Shown here piece by piece: positions 18,173 through 26,133 of a stretch of 64,000 nt of DNA (position 1 is the stretch's first letter; each line of letters opens with the position of its first letter). The stretch is from Sinorhizobium sp. 6-70 (GTDB taxonomy: Bacteria > Pseudomonadota > Alphaproteobacteria > Rhizobiales > Rhizobiaceae). The notes below the pieces were generated by a model. It saw nothing but the letters and a program-made list of their open reading frames with translations, did not search any database and was not told where the DNA came from. Location: NCBI RefSeq assembly GCF_030124375.1, contig NZ_JASKLS010000009.1, forward strand, positions 202,357-266,356. The letters run 5' to 3'. Position numbers and translations under genes: made by a program.

Positions 18173-19252
18173 ATGGCAACTGCTGAAACCTTCTATGATG
18201 TCATTCGCCGCCAGGGCATCACCCGGCGCAGCTTCACCAAATTCTGCAGCCTGACGGCCGCGAGCCTTGGCTTCGGTCCGGGTACGGCGACCGCCATCGC
18301 CGAAGCGCTCGAGACCAAGGAACGCGTGCCCGTCATCTGGATGCATGGGCTCGAATGCACCTGCTGCTCGGAGAGCTTCATCCGTTCGGCCCATCCGTTG
18401 GTAAAGGATGTCGTGCTGTCGATGATCTCGCTCGATTACGATGACATGATTATGGCCGCTGCCGGCCATCAGGCCGAGGCCATTCTCGAGGAAACCAAGG
18501 CAAGGTATAAGGGCAAGTACATCCTGGCCGTCGAAGGCAACGCGCCGCTCAACGAGAACGGCATGTTCTGCATCGACGGTGGACGGCCATTCGTCGAGAA
18601 ACTGAAGTGGATGGCAGAGGATGCGAGGGCGGTGATCGCCTGGGGCACCTGTGCCTCGTGGGGCTGCGTACAGGCGGCGCAACCGAACCCAACCCAGGCG
18701 ACCCCGATCGACAAGGTAATCCGCGGCATGCCGATCATCAAGGTTCCCGGCTGTCCCCCGATCGCCGAGGTGATGACCGGCGTCGTCACCTTCATCACCA
18801 CGTTCGACAAGCTGCCCGAACTCGACCGTCAGGGGCGGCCGAAGATGTTCTATTCGCAGCGCATCCACGACAAATGTTATCGCCGCCCGCATTTCGACGC
18901 CGGGCAGTTCGTGGATGAGTGGGACGACGAGGGCGCGCGCAAGGGCTACTGTCTGTACAAGACGGGCTGCAAGGGGCCGACGACCTATAACGCCTGTTCC
19001 ACGGTGCGCTGGAACGAAGGCGTCTCGTTCCCGATCCAGTCGGGCCATGGCTGCATCGGTTGCTCCGAGAAAGGCTTCTGGGACCAAGGTAGTTTCTATG
19101 ACCGGCTGACCAACTTGCACCAGTTCGGCATCGAGGCCAATGCCGACAAGATCGGCTTGACCGCTGCGGGGGTCGTCGGTGGTGCAATCGCCGCGCATGC
19201 CGCTGTAACTGTCGTCAAGCGCGTAACCACGAAGCGCGAAGCCGACGGATAA
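18173..19252 (+). CDS. hupS: Uptake [NiFe] hydrogenase small subunit
   Basis: This 359-residue protein has the twin-arginine signal RRSFTKF at residues 18-24, which takes the folded dimer to the periplasmic face of the membrane. The mature part has the proximal cluster motif LECTCCSE and later cysteine groups (KGPTTYNACSTVRW, GHGCIGCSEKGFWDQG) for the three FeS clusters that carry electrons from the active site. The C-terminus has a membrane anchor (AAGVVGGAIAAHAAVTVV). ATG 18173 is chosen because GGAGGAG precedes it and it matches the normal N-terminus. It is the first gene of the hydrogenase cluster, 23 bases ahead of hupL, and all cluster ligands seem present. Confidence 0.97.
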   Translation: MATAETFYDVIRRQGITRRSFTKFCSLTAASLGFGPGTATAIAEALETKERVPVIWMHGLECTCCSESFIRSAHPLVKDVVLSMISLDYDDMIMAAAGHQAEAILEETKARYKGKYILAVEGNAPLNENGMFCIDGGRPFVEKLKWMAEDARAVIAWGTCASWGCVQAAQPNPTQATPIDKVIRGMPIIKVPGCPPIAEVMTGVVTFITTFDKLPELDRQGRPKMFYSQRIHDKCYRRPHFDAGQFVDEWDDEGARKGYCLYKTGCKGPTTYNACSTVRWNEGVSFPIQSGHGCIGCSEKGFWDQGSFYDRLTNLHQFGIEANADKIGLTAAGVVGGAIAAHAAVTVVKRVTTKREADG

Positions 19253-19275
19253 CGCTCAGGCCAGGAAACACCACC

Positions 19276-21066
19276 ATGAAGATCGAAACACCAAACGGCT
19301 TCACGCTGGACAATTCCGGCAAGCGCATCGTCGTCGATCCCGTCACCCGCATCGAGGGCCATATGCGGATCGAGGTCAATGTCGACGAGAACAATATCAT
19401 CCGCAACGCCGTGTCGACCGGCACCATGTGGCGCGGCATCGAGGTCATCCTCAAGAACCGCGATCCGCGCGACGCATGGGCGTTCACCGAGCGCATCTGT
19501 GGCGTGTGCACGGGCACGCACGCCTTGACATCGGTGCGAGCGGTGGAAAACGCCCTCGGCATCACCATTCCCGAAAACGCCAATTCCATCCGCAACCTCA
19601 TGCAGCTTGCCCTGCAGGTGCATGACCACGTGGTGCACTTCTATCACTTGCACGCCCTCGACTGGGTGGACGTGCTCTCGTCGCTCTCGGCCGATCCCAA
19701 GGCGACGTCGGCGCTGGCACAGTCGGTATCCGACTGGCCGCTCTCCTCGCCGGGTTATTTCAAGGACATCCAGACGCGGCTCAAGAAATTCGTTGAGTCG
19801 GGTCAGCCCGGTCCGTTCAAGAACGGCTATTGGGGCAACGTTTCCTACAAACTGCCGCCGGAGGCAAACCTGATGGCGTTGGCGCACTATCTCGAGGCGC
19901 TCGATTTCCAGAAGGAGATCGTCAAGATCCACGCGATCTTCGGTGGGAAGAACCCGCATCCGAACTGGCTCGTCGGTGGCGTGCCCTGTCCGATCAATAT
20001 TGACGGGACCGGTGGCGTCGGCGCCATCAACATGGAACGGCTGAATGTGGTCACCTCGGTCATCGACCAACTGATCGAGTTCAACGACAAAGTCTACGTC
20101 CCCGACATCATGGCCATCGGCTCCTTCTACAAGGACTGGCTCTATGGCGGCGGCCTCTCCGGCAAGAATGTGCTTGCCTATGGCGACGTGCCGGAGCACG
20201 CCAACGACTATTCGGATGCGAGCCTAAAGTTGCCGCGGGGCGCGATTATCAACGGCAATCTCGCGGAAGTGCATCCGGTGGACCATGCCGATCCCGAGGA
20301 GATCCAGGAGTTTGTGACCCACTCCTGGTACAAATATCCTGACGAGAGCGAAGGCCTGCATCCCTGGGATGGCGTCACCGAGCCGCATTACGAGCTCGGG
20401 CCCAACGCCAGGGGCACCAAGACCAATATCGAGCAGCTTGACGAGGCCACGAAATATTCCTGGATCAAAGCGCCGCGCTGGCGCGGCCATGCCATGGAGG
20501 TCGGGCCGCTCGCTCGCTGGGTCATTGGCTATGCCCAGAACGAGGCCGCGTTCAAGGATCCAGTCGACAAGGTGCTCAAGGATCTCGGCCTGCCGGTATC
20601 GGCGCTCTTCTCGACGCTCGGCCGCACTGCCGCCCGCGCGCTCGAATCGAGCTGGGCCGGCCACCAGATGCGCTACTTCCAGAACAAGCTGATCGCCAAC
20701 ATCAGGGCCGGCGACTCCTCCACGGCCCATGTCGACAAGTGGAAGCCGGAGACGTGGCCCAAAAAGGTCAGGGGCGTCGGCTTCACGGAGGCGCCGCGCG
20801 GTGCGCTCGCGCACTGGATCAAGATCAGGGACGGCAGGATCGAAAATTACCAGTGTGTCGTTCCCACGACATGGAACGCCAGTCCACGTGATCCGGCTGG
20901 CAACATCGGCGCCTTCGAGGCGTCGCTGATGGATACGCCGATGTCCGACCCCGCTCAGCCGCTTGAAATCCTCAGGATCATCCATTCCTTCGATCCGTGC
21001 CTGGCATGCTCGACCCATGTCATGAGCCCGGACGGGCAGGAGATGACCAGCATCCAGGTCCGCTGA
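19276..21066 (+). CDS. hupL: Uptake [NiFe] hydrogenase large subunit
   Basis: This 596-residue protein holds the NiFe active site. The two ligand motifs are intact: RICGVC with cysteines 75 and 78, and DPCLACSTH with cysteines 575 and 578 and histidine 581. After His581 a 15-residue tail (VMSPDGQEMTSIQVR) remains for removal by the HupD endopeptidase once nickel is in place. The enzyme oxidises H2, in root nodules that released by nitrogenase, and feeds electrons to HupC and quinone. The gene lies 23 bases after hupS and 12 before hupC. Nothing in this gene suggests loss of function. Confidence 0.97.
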   Translation: MKIETPNGFTLDNSGKRIVVDPVTRIEGHMRIEVNVDENNIIRNAVSTGTMWRGIEVILKNRDPRDAWAFTERICGVCTGTHALTSVRAVENALGITIPENANSIRNLMQLALQVHDHVVHFYHLHALDWVDVLSSLSADPKATSALAQSVSDWPLSSPGYFKDIQTRLKKFVESGQPGPFKNGYWGNVSYKLPPEANLMALAHYLEALDFQKEIVKIHAIFGGKNPHPNWLVGGVPCPINIDGTGGVGAINMERLNVVTSVIDQLIEFNDKVYVPDIMAIGSFYKDWLYGGGLSGKNVLAYGDVPEHANDYSDASLKLPRGAIINGNLAEVHPVDHADPEEIQEFVTHSWYKYPDESEGLHPWDGVTEPHYELGPNARGTKTNIEQLDEATKYSWIKAPRWRGHAMEVGPLARWVIGYAQNEAAFKDPVDKVLKDLGLPVSALFSTLGRTAARALESSWAGHQMRYFQNKLIANIRAGDSSTAHVDKWKPETWPKKVRGVGFTEAPRGALAHWIKIRDGRIENYQCVVPTTWNASPRDPAGNIGAFEASLMDTPMSDPAQPLEILRIIHSFDPCLACSTHVMSPDGQEMTSIQVR

Positions 21067-21078
21067 GGAGGTTCGGTA

Positions 21079-21792
21079 ATGACGATCCATCAATCCCTCG
21101 CCGCCGACTCCGGCAGCGAAAAGACCGTCGAGCAGAGCGTCTACTTCTACCAAGCGCCGGTGCGCCTGTGGCACTGGGGCAACGCCTTTTCGATCCTGAC
21201 ACTCGCTCTGACCGGCTATTTCATAGGCTCGCCGCTGCCGTCCGTGTCCGGCGAGGCGAGCGCCAACTACCTGATGGGCGATATCCGCTTCATCCACTTC
21301 GCGGTGGCGCAAATCCTTTCGGTGCTTCTGATCCTGCGGCTCTATTGGGTCTTCGTGGGTAACGTGCATGCCCGCCAGATCTTCTACGTGCCCATGCGCG
21401 GCCGTTTCTGGAAGGAATGTTTGCATGAAGTGCGCTGGTACATGTTCATGGCCCGCCAGCCGAAGAGACATGTCGGCCATAAGCCGCTGGCGCGGCTCAC
21501 CATGTTCTTCATGTTTACTTTGCCGCTGCTCTTCATGGTGATCACTGGCTTTGCGCTCTACAGCGAAGGCGCCGGCCGCGACAGTTGGGAATATGCGCTT
21601 TTCGGCTGGGTGTTCTCGATCTGGCCGAATAGCCAGGAGATCCACACCCTCCATCATCTCGGCATGTGGGTCATACTCGTCTTCGTGATCGTCCACATCT
21701 ATGTGGCGGTACGCGAGGACATCATCAGTCGGCAAAGCATCGTCTCGTCGATGATTTCGGGCGAACGGCTCTTCAACGATGTGGAGGACTAG
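21079..21792 (+). CDS. hupC: Hydrogenase cytochrome b subunit
   Basis: This 237-residue integral membrane protein of the NiFe-hydrogenase b-type cytochrome family has four or five hydrophobic segments. Histidines in RLWHWGNAFSIL, DIRFIHFAVAQIL and ILHTLHHLGMWVIL-like helices are suited to bind two hemes. It anchors HupSL and passes electrons to the quinone pool. GAGG precedes the ATG at 21079. It is followed at once by hupD, whose best start is five bases past the stop. Confidence 0.94.
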   Translation: MTIHQSLAADSGSEKTVEQSVYFYQAPVRLWHWGNAFSILTLALTGYFIGSPLPSVSGEASANYLMGDIRFIHFAVAQILSVLLILRLYWVFVGNVHARQIFYVPMRGRFWKECLHEVRWYMFMARQPKRHVGHKPLARLTMFFMFTLPLLFMVITGFALYSEGAGRDSWEYALFGWVFSIWPNSQEIHTLHHLGMWVILVFVIVHIYVAVREDIISRQSIVSSMISGERLFNDVED

Positions 21793-21796
21793 ACGG

Positions 21797-22399
21797 TTGC
21801 TCCATCGTCAACCGGGCATTCGCCCCGCGCCCCGCGTTCTCGTGCTCGGAATCGGCAATATCCTGTGGGCCGACGAGGGATTCGGCGTGCGTGCGGTCGA
21901 GGCCTTCCACAAGGCCTACGTAGTGCCTGCCAACGTCACCATCCTCGACGGCGGCACGCAGGGCCTTCACGTGGTTCAGTTCGTCAACGAGCACGATCGG
22001 CTCGTCGTCTTCGACGCCATCGACTACGGCCTCGTGCCAGGCACGATGAAGGTGGTGGAGGACGATGACGTGCCGAAATTTACGAACGCCAAAAAAATGA
22101 GCCTACACCAGACCGGCTTCCAGGAAGTGCTGAGCGCGGCAGACCTCATGGGGCACTACCCCGAGCGCCTGACCCTGATCGGTTGCCAGCCGCTTGATCT
22201 CGAAGACTGGGGCGGTCCGCTGACGGCGCCGGTCAGGGCCGTCATTCCAGCGGCCGTCGAAACCGCCGTCCGGATATTGCGGGACTGGGGCGTCGCGGTT
22301 GCCCTAAGGCGGGAGGGAGCGGCGGTTCCGCCGCTCCTCGAAAACGATATCGACCTTGAAAACTATGAGCGCTGTGCCGAACCGGCCGCGTCGAATTAG
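21797..22399 (+). CDS. hupD: Hydrogenase maturation endopeptidase
   Basis: This protein of about 200 residues belongs to the HyaD/HybD family. Motifs: VLGIGNILWADEGFG with the nickel-sensing glutamate, FDAIDYG with an aspartate and MSLHQTG with a histidine, the three residues that test the nickel site of the large subunit. It clips the HupL tail after HxxxC maturation. I prefer TTG 21797, nine bases after GGAGG at 21783-21787; ATG 21779 inside hupC would add six residues. In related clusters hupE follows, but here only about 160 bases separate hupD from hupF. Confidence 0.92.
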   Translation: MLHRQPGIRPAPRVLVLGIGNILWADEGFGVRAVEAFHKAYVVPANVTILDGGTQGLHVVQFVNEHDRLVVFDAIDYGLVPGTMKVVEDDDVPKFTNAKKMSLHQTGFQEVLSAADLMGHYPERLTLIGCQPLDLEDWGGPLTAPVRAVIPAAVETAVRILRDWGVAVALRREGAAVPPLLENDIDLENYERCAEPAASN

Positions 22400-22558
22400 G
22401 AGGAGGGATCCCCCATCGCCCGCTTGCTGCGCTGTGCCGGCGCGCCTCTGCTTGCCGGCTGCGCATCTCTTAAGCGTGGGCCTGTTGGGACTCGCACGGG
22501 CCAGTCCCGAACCGCATCACCAGATTTTGCAAGATCGGAATGACGGAGAAGGAGCATC

Positions 22559-22855
22559 ATGTGCATCGGCATTCCCATGCGGGTCGTCTCCGCGAACGAG
22601 TTCGTGGCGCAGTGCGAGCGTCATGGCGCAATATCCTCGATCTCCCTTTTGCTTGTCGGCCCTCAGGTGTCGGGAACCCATGTCCTCACTCATCTTGGCT
22701 CCGCCATCCGCGTGCTTGATGCCGAAGAGGCCCGCGCGATCGACGACGCGCTTGCCGGCCTCGCCGAAGCGAGCGAAGCCCGCGCCTTCGAGACGCTTTT
22801 TGCCGATCTCGTTTCTCGCGAGCCCGAATTGCCGCTCCATCTTCGCACCGAGTGA
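22559..22855 (+). CDS. hupF: HupF, HypC-family hydrogenase chaperone
   Basis: This 98-residue protein starts MCIGIPMRVV, with the essential N-terminal cysteine of the HypC family. It is slightly longer than HypC, as is usual for HupF, with a C-terminal helical tail. In Rhizobium leguminosarum HupF assists HupL maturation and protects it when oxygen is present, working with HupK. AAGGAG precedes the ATG. It is separated from hupD by 159 bases in which hupE would be expected, and it is followed by a clear sigma54 promoter motif and the remains of hupG. Confidence 0.93.
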   Translation: MCIGIPMRVVSANEFVAQCERHGAISSISLLLVGPQVSGTHVLTHLGSAIRVLDAEEARAIDDALAGLAEASEARAFETLFADLVSREPELPLHLRTE

Positions 22856-22923
22856 AAAGAACACTTCCAAACTGGAAATTCGACGTTCCGGCCGATTGTC
22901 GCTTTTCCCTGCTTTCCTCAGTC

Positions 22924-22939
22924 TGGCACGTCGCTTGCA
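22924..22939 (+). promoter_or_regulatory. Sigma54 promoter in front of hupG remains
   Basis: TGGCACGTCGCTTGCA matches the RpoN consensus (TGGCACG-N4-TTGCW) at every conserved base. It lies 45 bases before the hupG start codon and would transcribe hupG-H-I-J-K and possibly the hyp genes independently of hupS. Confidence 0.8.
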
Positions 22940-22984
22940 AACCATCCTTCGCAACATCCTGCGTGCTGATTTGTGAAGGAGACA

Positions 22985-23147
22985 ATGCCATTTACGTTGA
23001 CCTGCACCGCGAGCGAGCGGGCGCTATCCGTTCCCGACAACACCAACATCGATGCCTCCTCTCCCGCCGGAGAGCGAATCCGACAACCTCATGCTGTTCT
23101 GGCCGAAGGTCGAGGTCACTCATGCCGGCAAGGAGGTAGCGCAATGA
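22985..23147 (+). pseudogene. hupG: hupG (HyaE-like chaperone) pseudogene
   Basis: AAGGAG and ATG 22985 begin a normal HupG N-terminus (MPFTLTCTASERALSVPDNT), but after about 25 codons the frame is wrong. Family-like sequence continues in another frame (ESESDNLMLFWPKVEVTHAG, ending EVAQ and a stop at 23147 that overlaps the hupH ATG). About 90 central codons of the usual roughly 140 are missing. Thus a frameshift plus an internal deletion have destroyed the gene. HupG-type proteins act as chaperones for the hydrogenase small subunit. Confidence 0.75.
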
Positions 23148-23187
23148 AGGCCGGTTTTTGGTCGCACCGGGAGCTGAGGGAGCGGCG

Positions 23188-23976
23188 ATGACAGTGATAG
23201 GCACTGAACCGCCCCGCAAGCTCAATTTCCTCGCGACAAGCAACGCCGAGGAACTGATCCGTCGATGTTGGAAGACAGCGCTGCTCCTGCCGGAGCTCGC
23301 CAATGCGCTTGCGGTTCACAAGGCTGACCGGCCAGGCCGGCTGTTCGACATCACCGACTATCCCGAGGACGACAGGGAACTGATCGCCCATATGCTCGGT
23401 GAGGGCGAGGTTGCCGGTGTCGCGATGCTGGAGAACGGCATCACCGCTCAGATGCAGGAGGCTGTCATGGCGGGCGTCTGGCGGATCCGCTTCACCGCCG
23501 CCGGAGACCGCCTCGTTGGCGACTATATCGAGGTGGGGAGCGTTCCCGCCGCTGTCAGGCGGGCCTCTTCAAGACTACCGGTTTCGATCGGCCACGGCGC
23601 TGCGCCGGCAGGCGCGATGAATGTCATGCCCGTGCTCACTGAGATCAGCGACCGCATCACCCACCATCGCGACGGGGATCCGGCCCATGTCATCAACTTC
23701 TTGCTCTTCCCCATGAGCCCGGAAGACATGGCCTTCCTGCAATATTCACTGGGTGTCGGTCCGGTGCGGCTCACCTCGCGCGGATACGGAACGTGCCGCA
23801 TCGTCGCGACCGGCACACGCAATGTCTGGTCGCTCCAGTCCTATAACGCCATGGGCACTATCATCCTCGATACGCTCGAGATCTGCGACATACCCTCGGC
23901 CGCCATAGCCGCCGAGGAGGATTTCCATGACTCGGCGGTGCGGCTGAGCGAGATGGAGGAGGTCTATTTCAAATGA
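23188..23976 (+). CDS. hupH: HupH (HyaF-like) maturation protein, 5' end frameshifted
   Basis: From ATG 23188 the frame gives 262 residues of HupH (MTVIGTEPPRKLNFLATSNA onward), with the C-terminal domain IPSAAIAAEEDFHDSAVRL. The original start is almost certainly ATG 23144, which has AAGGAGG 7 bases upstream and reads MKAGF. One G appears missing in TTTTTGG at 23154-23160, which throws that start out of frame after five codons; with it restored the sequence reads MKAGFWVAPGAEGAAMTVIG, the usual N-terminus. Expression therefore needs internal initiation at 23188 (GAGGGAG lies before it) and loses about 15 residues. HupH assists FeS-subunit maturation. The 3' end overlaps hupI by four bases. 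Confidence 0.8.
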   Translation: MTVIGTEPPRKLNFLATSNAEELIRRCWKTALLLPELANALAVHKADRPGRLFDITDYPEDDRELIAHMLGEGEVAGVAMLENGITAQMQEAVMAGVWRIRFTAAGDRLVGDYIEVGSVPAAVRRASSRLPVSIGHGAAPAGAMNVMPVLTEISDRITHHRDGDPAHVINFLLFPMSPEDMAFLQYSLGVGPVRLTSRGYGTCRIVATGTRNVWSLQSYNAMGTIILDTLEICDIPSAAIAAEEDFHDSAVRLSEMEEVYFK

Positions 23977-24176
23977 GCGCCTTCGACAACTTCGGCAAGT
24001 GCGAGACCGTATCTGGCGATCGGATGGAACGCGGTATCTGCGGGCATGTCTATGATCCCGCAGCAGACCACCGGGTCTCGCACATCCCATCGCCGTTTGC
24101 CGACCTGCCGGAGGAATGGCGCTATCCGAATTGCGATGCGCCGCAAAGGTTCAAGAGGCTGGGCGATGATGGCTGA
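23973..24176 (+). CDS. hupI: HupI rubredoxin-like protein with two iron ligands lost
   Basis: This 67-residue frame aligns with HupI rubredoxins (FGKCETVSGDRM, then VYDPAADHRV, then PFADLPEEWR, then PNCDAPQ). A rubredoxin needs CxxC twice. Here the first pair reads RGIC (codon CGC in place of TGC) and the second YPNC (codon TAT), so one cysteine of each pair is gone. The aromatic after the first pair is also glycine, and two residues are missing before PFADLP. It cannot bind iron as a normal rubredoxin. HupI helps mature the hydrogenase small subunit under oxygen. It overlaps hupH and hupJ, which is the normal gene order, so the gene is in place but degenerate. Confidence 0.8.
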   Translation: MSAFDNFGKCETVSGDRMERGICGHVYDPAADHRVSHIPSPFADLPEEWRYPNCDAPQRFKRLGDDG

Positions 24177-24690
24177 CAGCACCAAGGGAGCCAAGCCCAC
24201 TCCGGCGCTTGCACTCGGCCAACGGTTCGAAGTCTGCTATCGACACATTCACGCCACCGCCATGACTGACGTGCCGATCTGCAATCCCGCACTCACAGTG
24301 GCGGCTACAGGCTTCCGGACCTATCACGGCCGCGCCTTCGGTATTGTGACCACGCCATGGTTCATGAATCTCGTGGCTGTGGATCTGCCTGACGGGGCAC
24401 CTTCCGCGCCTGCCGCCACGGGCACGACCCTCAGTATCGGTCTGCCCGCGGGCGAAGTCGAATTCATCGCTGGCCGGCTCGATGCGATCGGCCGCGTCGA
24501 TTCTTGCGCGCTGCTTTCGCCGCTCTTCGAATTCGCTACGATGGAGGCGGCGCTGGAAATGGCGGAGGAGGCCGCCCGCGCCTTCTTCGATCCCGCCATG
24601 CTCGAGCCGGCGTCGGAACCACTCGGTGTCGTCAACCGGCGGGACGTGTTGCGCGGGCATTTCAGCAGGCGCGAAGAGGCGTTGCAATGA
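24166..24690 (+). CDS. hupJ: HupJ (HybE-family) hydrogenase assembly chaperone
   Basis: This protein of about 174 residues has the HybE-family core ALGQRFEVCYRHIHATAMTD, NPALTVAATGF and TTPWFMNLVAVDL. Proteins of this family bind the hydrogenase subunits during assembly. ATG 24166 (or 24169) lies within the end of hupI, and the stop overlaps the hupK start by four bases. A longer upstream extension to 24046 exists but runs through hupI and is not used. The sequence looks intact, in contrast to hupG-H-I just upstream. Confidence 0.88.
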   Translation: MMADSTKGAKPTPALALGQRFEVCYRHIHATAMTDVPICNPALTVAATGFRTYHGRAFGIVTTPWFMNLVAVDLPDGAPSAPAATGTTLSIGLPAGEVEFIAGRLDAIGRVDSCALLSPLFEFATMEAALEMAEEAARAFFDPAMLEPASEPLGVVNRRDVLRGHFSRREEALQ

Positions 24691-25799
24691 CGTTCCTTGG
24701 CGGTCCAGGCACGATCAGGATCGAGGTGACGGTGTCGCGCGCAGTTGCTTGTTCCGTCGCAGTTAAAGCGAGCCGCCCGCAGAGGCTAACTCGTATGTTC
24801 GTCGGCCGTAGGCCGGAGGAGGCGCCCAGACTCGCGCGGCGGGTGTTTTCGCTCTGTGGCTTTTCGCAATCGGTTGCCTCCAGGCTTGCTGTCCTCAATG
24901 CAGCGGATCTGCCGATGGGTGAAGAGGAGCGCGCCGCCGCCGCCGCAGGTCTGCACGCGGAACGGATCTTCGAAACACTGCGGGCGCTGATCCTCCATTG
25001 GCCGTCGCCATTGCCCGCCGAGTTCGCGGCGGCCGCCGGCGGATATCTGCGAGAGGTACTGGCCGCCTCACAGGCGATCATTGCGGAGGCGAGTAACGGT
25101 AAGATCAATCCCCAACATCTCGCTTCGGCGATCGCTCGCCTCTGCTCGGCGACTGCGGCGATGGGAATTTCCGGCCCTGGCGACGTGCCAGTGTCGGGAT
25201 CGGTCTGCGCAGCAATGCTGAAAGATATAGACGATGATCGCGTTTTCGCTGGCCGGAGACCCGATGCGCTAACGGTCGAGGATGATCCGGAGGTCATCGC
25301 CCGGCTTTGCGATGAACCCGACTACACGAGCCTGCCGCATCTTCCCGGCCGGGCTGTCGAGACGGGAGCCTACGCCCGGCGCGCAGCGGCGGGAGCTTCC
25401 GCGGGCTCCCACCTCGCGCAGCGGTTTCTGGCCCGGATCGGCGATGTCAGGTTCTGCCTCGGGCAACTAACAGCTCTCGCCCGTAATGGTGAAGATGACT
25501 GGGCAACGCTCGCCTGCGGTGCGCAGACGCCGGGCGCGGGCGGTTACGGCGCCGTGGAATGCGCGCGCGGCCGGCTCTATCATCAAGCAGAGATAGGGGA
25601 CGACGGCAGGCTTTCAGCCTATCGCATCCTTGCCCCGACAGAATGGAACTTTCACCCGGCCGGCCCTTTCGTCGAAACTCTTCTGTGGTCGCGGATCGGC
25701 TCGGACGACTCCGCCGCCAGGTCTGTCTCCCGCCTCGCCGTTCTGTTCGACCCTTGCGTGGCTATCGAAGTTGCGATCCATGAGGCCGCCCATGCATGA
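24687..25799 (+). CDS. hupK: HupK, scaffold-like homologue of the large subunit
   Basis: This 370-residue protein looks like a distant, inactive copy of the hydrogenase large subunit. It keeps an RRVFSLCGFSQSVA segment at the place of the first ligand motif and ends DPCVAIEVAIHEAAHA in place of DPCxxCxxH, so the full set of NiFe ligands is absent. VECARGRLYHQAEI also resembles the large subunit. In Rhizobium leguminosarum HupK takes part in transferring the Fe(CN)2CO group with HupF. Its ATG overlaps hupJ by four bases and its end overlaps hypA by eight. Confidence 0.88.
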   Translation: MTFLGGPGTIRIEVTVSRAVACSVAVKASRPQRLTRMFVGRRPEEAPRLARRVFSLCGFSQSVASRLAVLNAADLPMGEEERAAAAAGLHAERIFETLRALILHWPSPLPAEFAAAAGGYLREVLAASQAIIAEASNGKINPQHLASAIARLCSATAAMGISGPGDVPVSGSVCAAMLKDIDDDRVFAGRRPDALTVEDDPEVIARLCDEPDYTSLPHLPGRAVETGAYARRAAAGASAGSHLAQRFLARIGDVRFCLGQLTALARNGEDDWATLACGAQTPGAGGYGAVECARGRLYHQAEIGDDGRLSAYRILAPTEWNFHPAGPFVETLLWSRIGSDDSAARSVSRLAVLFDPCVAIEVAIHEAAHA

Positions 25800-26133
25800 A
25801 ATGTCATTGATGGAAAGTGTGATCGAGATCATCTGCGAGACCGCACGGCTGAACGGCGCAAGGCGGGTCAAGTCGGTCCGTCTCGATGTCGGCGTACTGA
25901 GCCACGTCGATCCCGACGCGTTGCTCTTCTGTTACGAAGCGGTGCGGCACGGCACGCTCGCGGGTCGCGCGAAGCTCGAGATCAACCGCATCGCCGGCAA
26001 GGGCTGGTGCCTCGATTGCAGCAAGACAGTTGCTTTGAAGGAGCGGTTCGGCGCCTGCCCGCACTGCGGGCGCCATCGCGTGCAAATGACGGCAGGCGAC
26101 GAATTGAAAATCAGGGACATGGAGGTCAGTTGA
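25792..26133 (+). CDS. hypA: Hydrogenase nickel-insertion protein HypA
   Basis: This 113-residue protein starts MHEMSLMESV, with the N-terminal histidine that binds nickel, and has a zinc domain with CLDC and CPHC pairs (residues 74-95). It delivers nickel with HypB to HupL. The start lies eight bases inside hupK, and the stop shares one base with the hypB ATG. The 5' coding part contains GTGATCGAGATCAT (25819-25832), which resembles a FixK/FnrN dyad; in Rhizobium leguminosarum an FnrN promoter inside hypA drives hypBFCDEX. Confidence 0.93.
   Translation: MHEMSLMESVIEIICETARLNGARRVKSVRLDVGVLSHVDPDALLFCYEAVRHGTLAGRAKLEINRIAGKGWCLDCSKTVALKERFGACPHCGRHRVQMTAGDELKIRDMEVS

Noticed and set aside
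24504..24686. Upstream extension of hupK
   Set aside because: The added residues come from the overlapping hupJ region; the ATG at 24687 overlaps hupJ by four bases and gives the normal HupK start.
25819..25832. FixK/FnrN-like dyad inside hypA
   Set aside because: The core TGAT-N4-ATCA fits but the outer bases do not, and it is within coding sequence; kept only as a remark under hypA.
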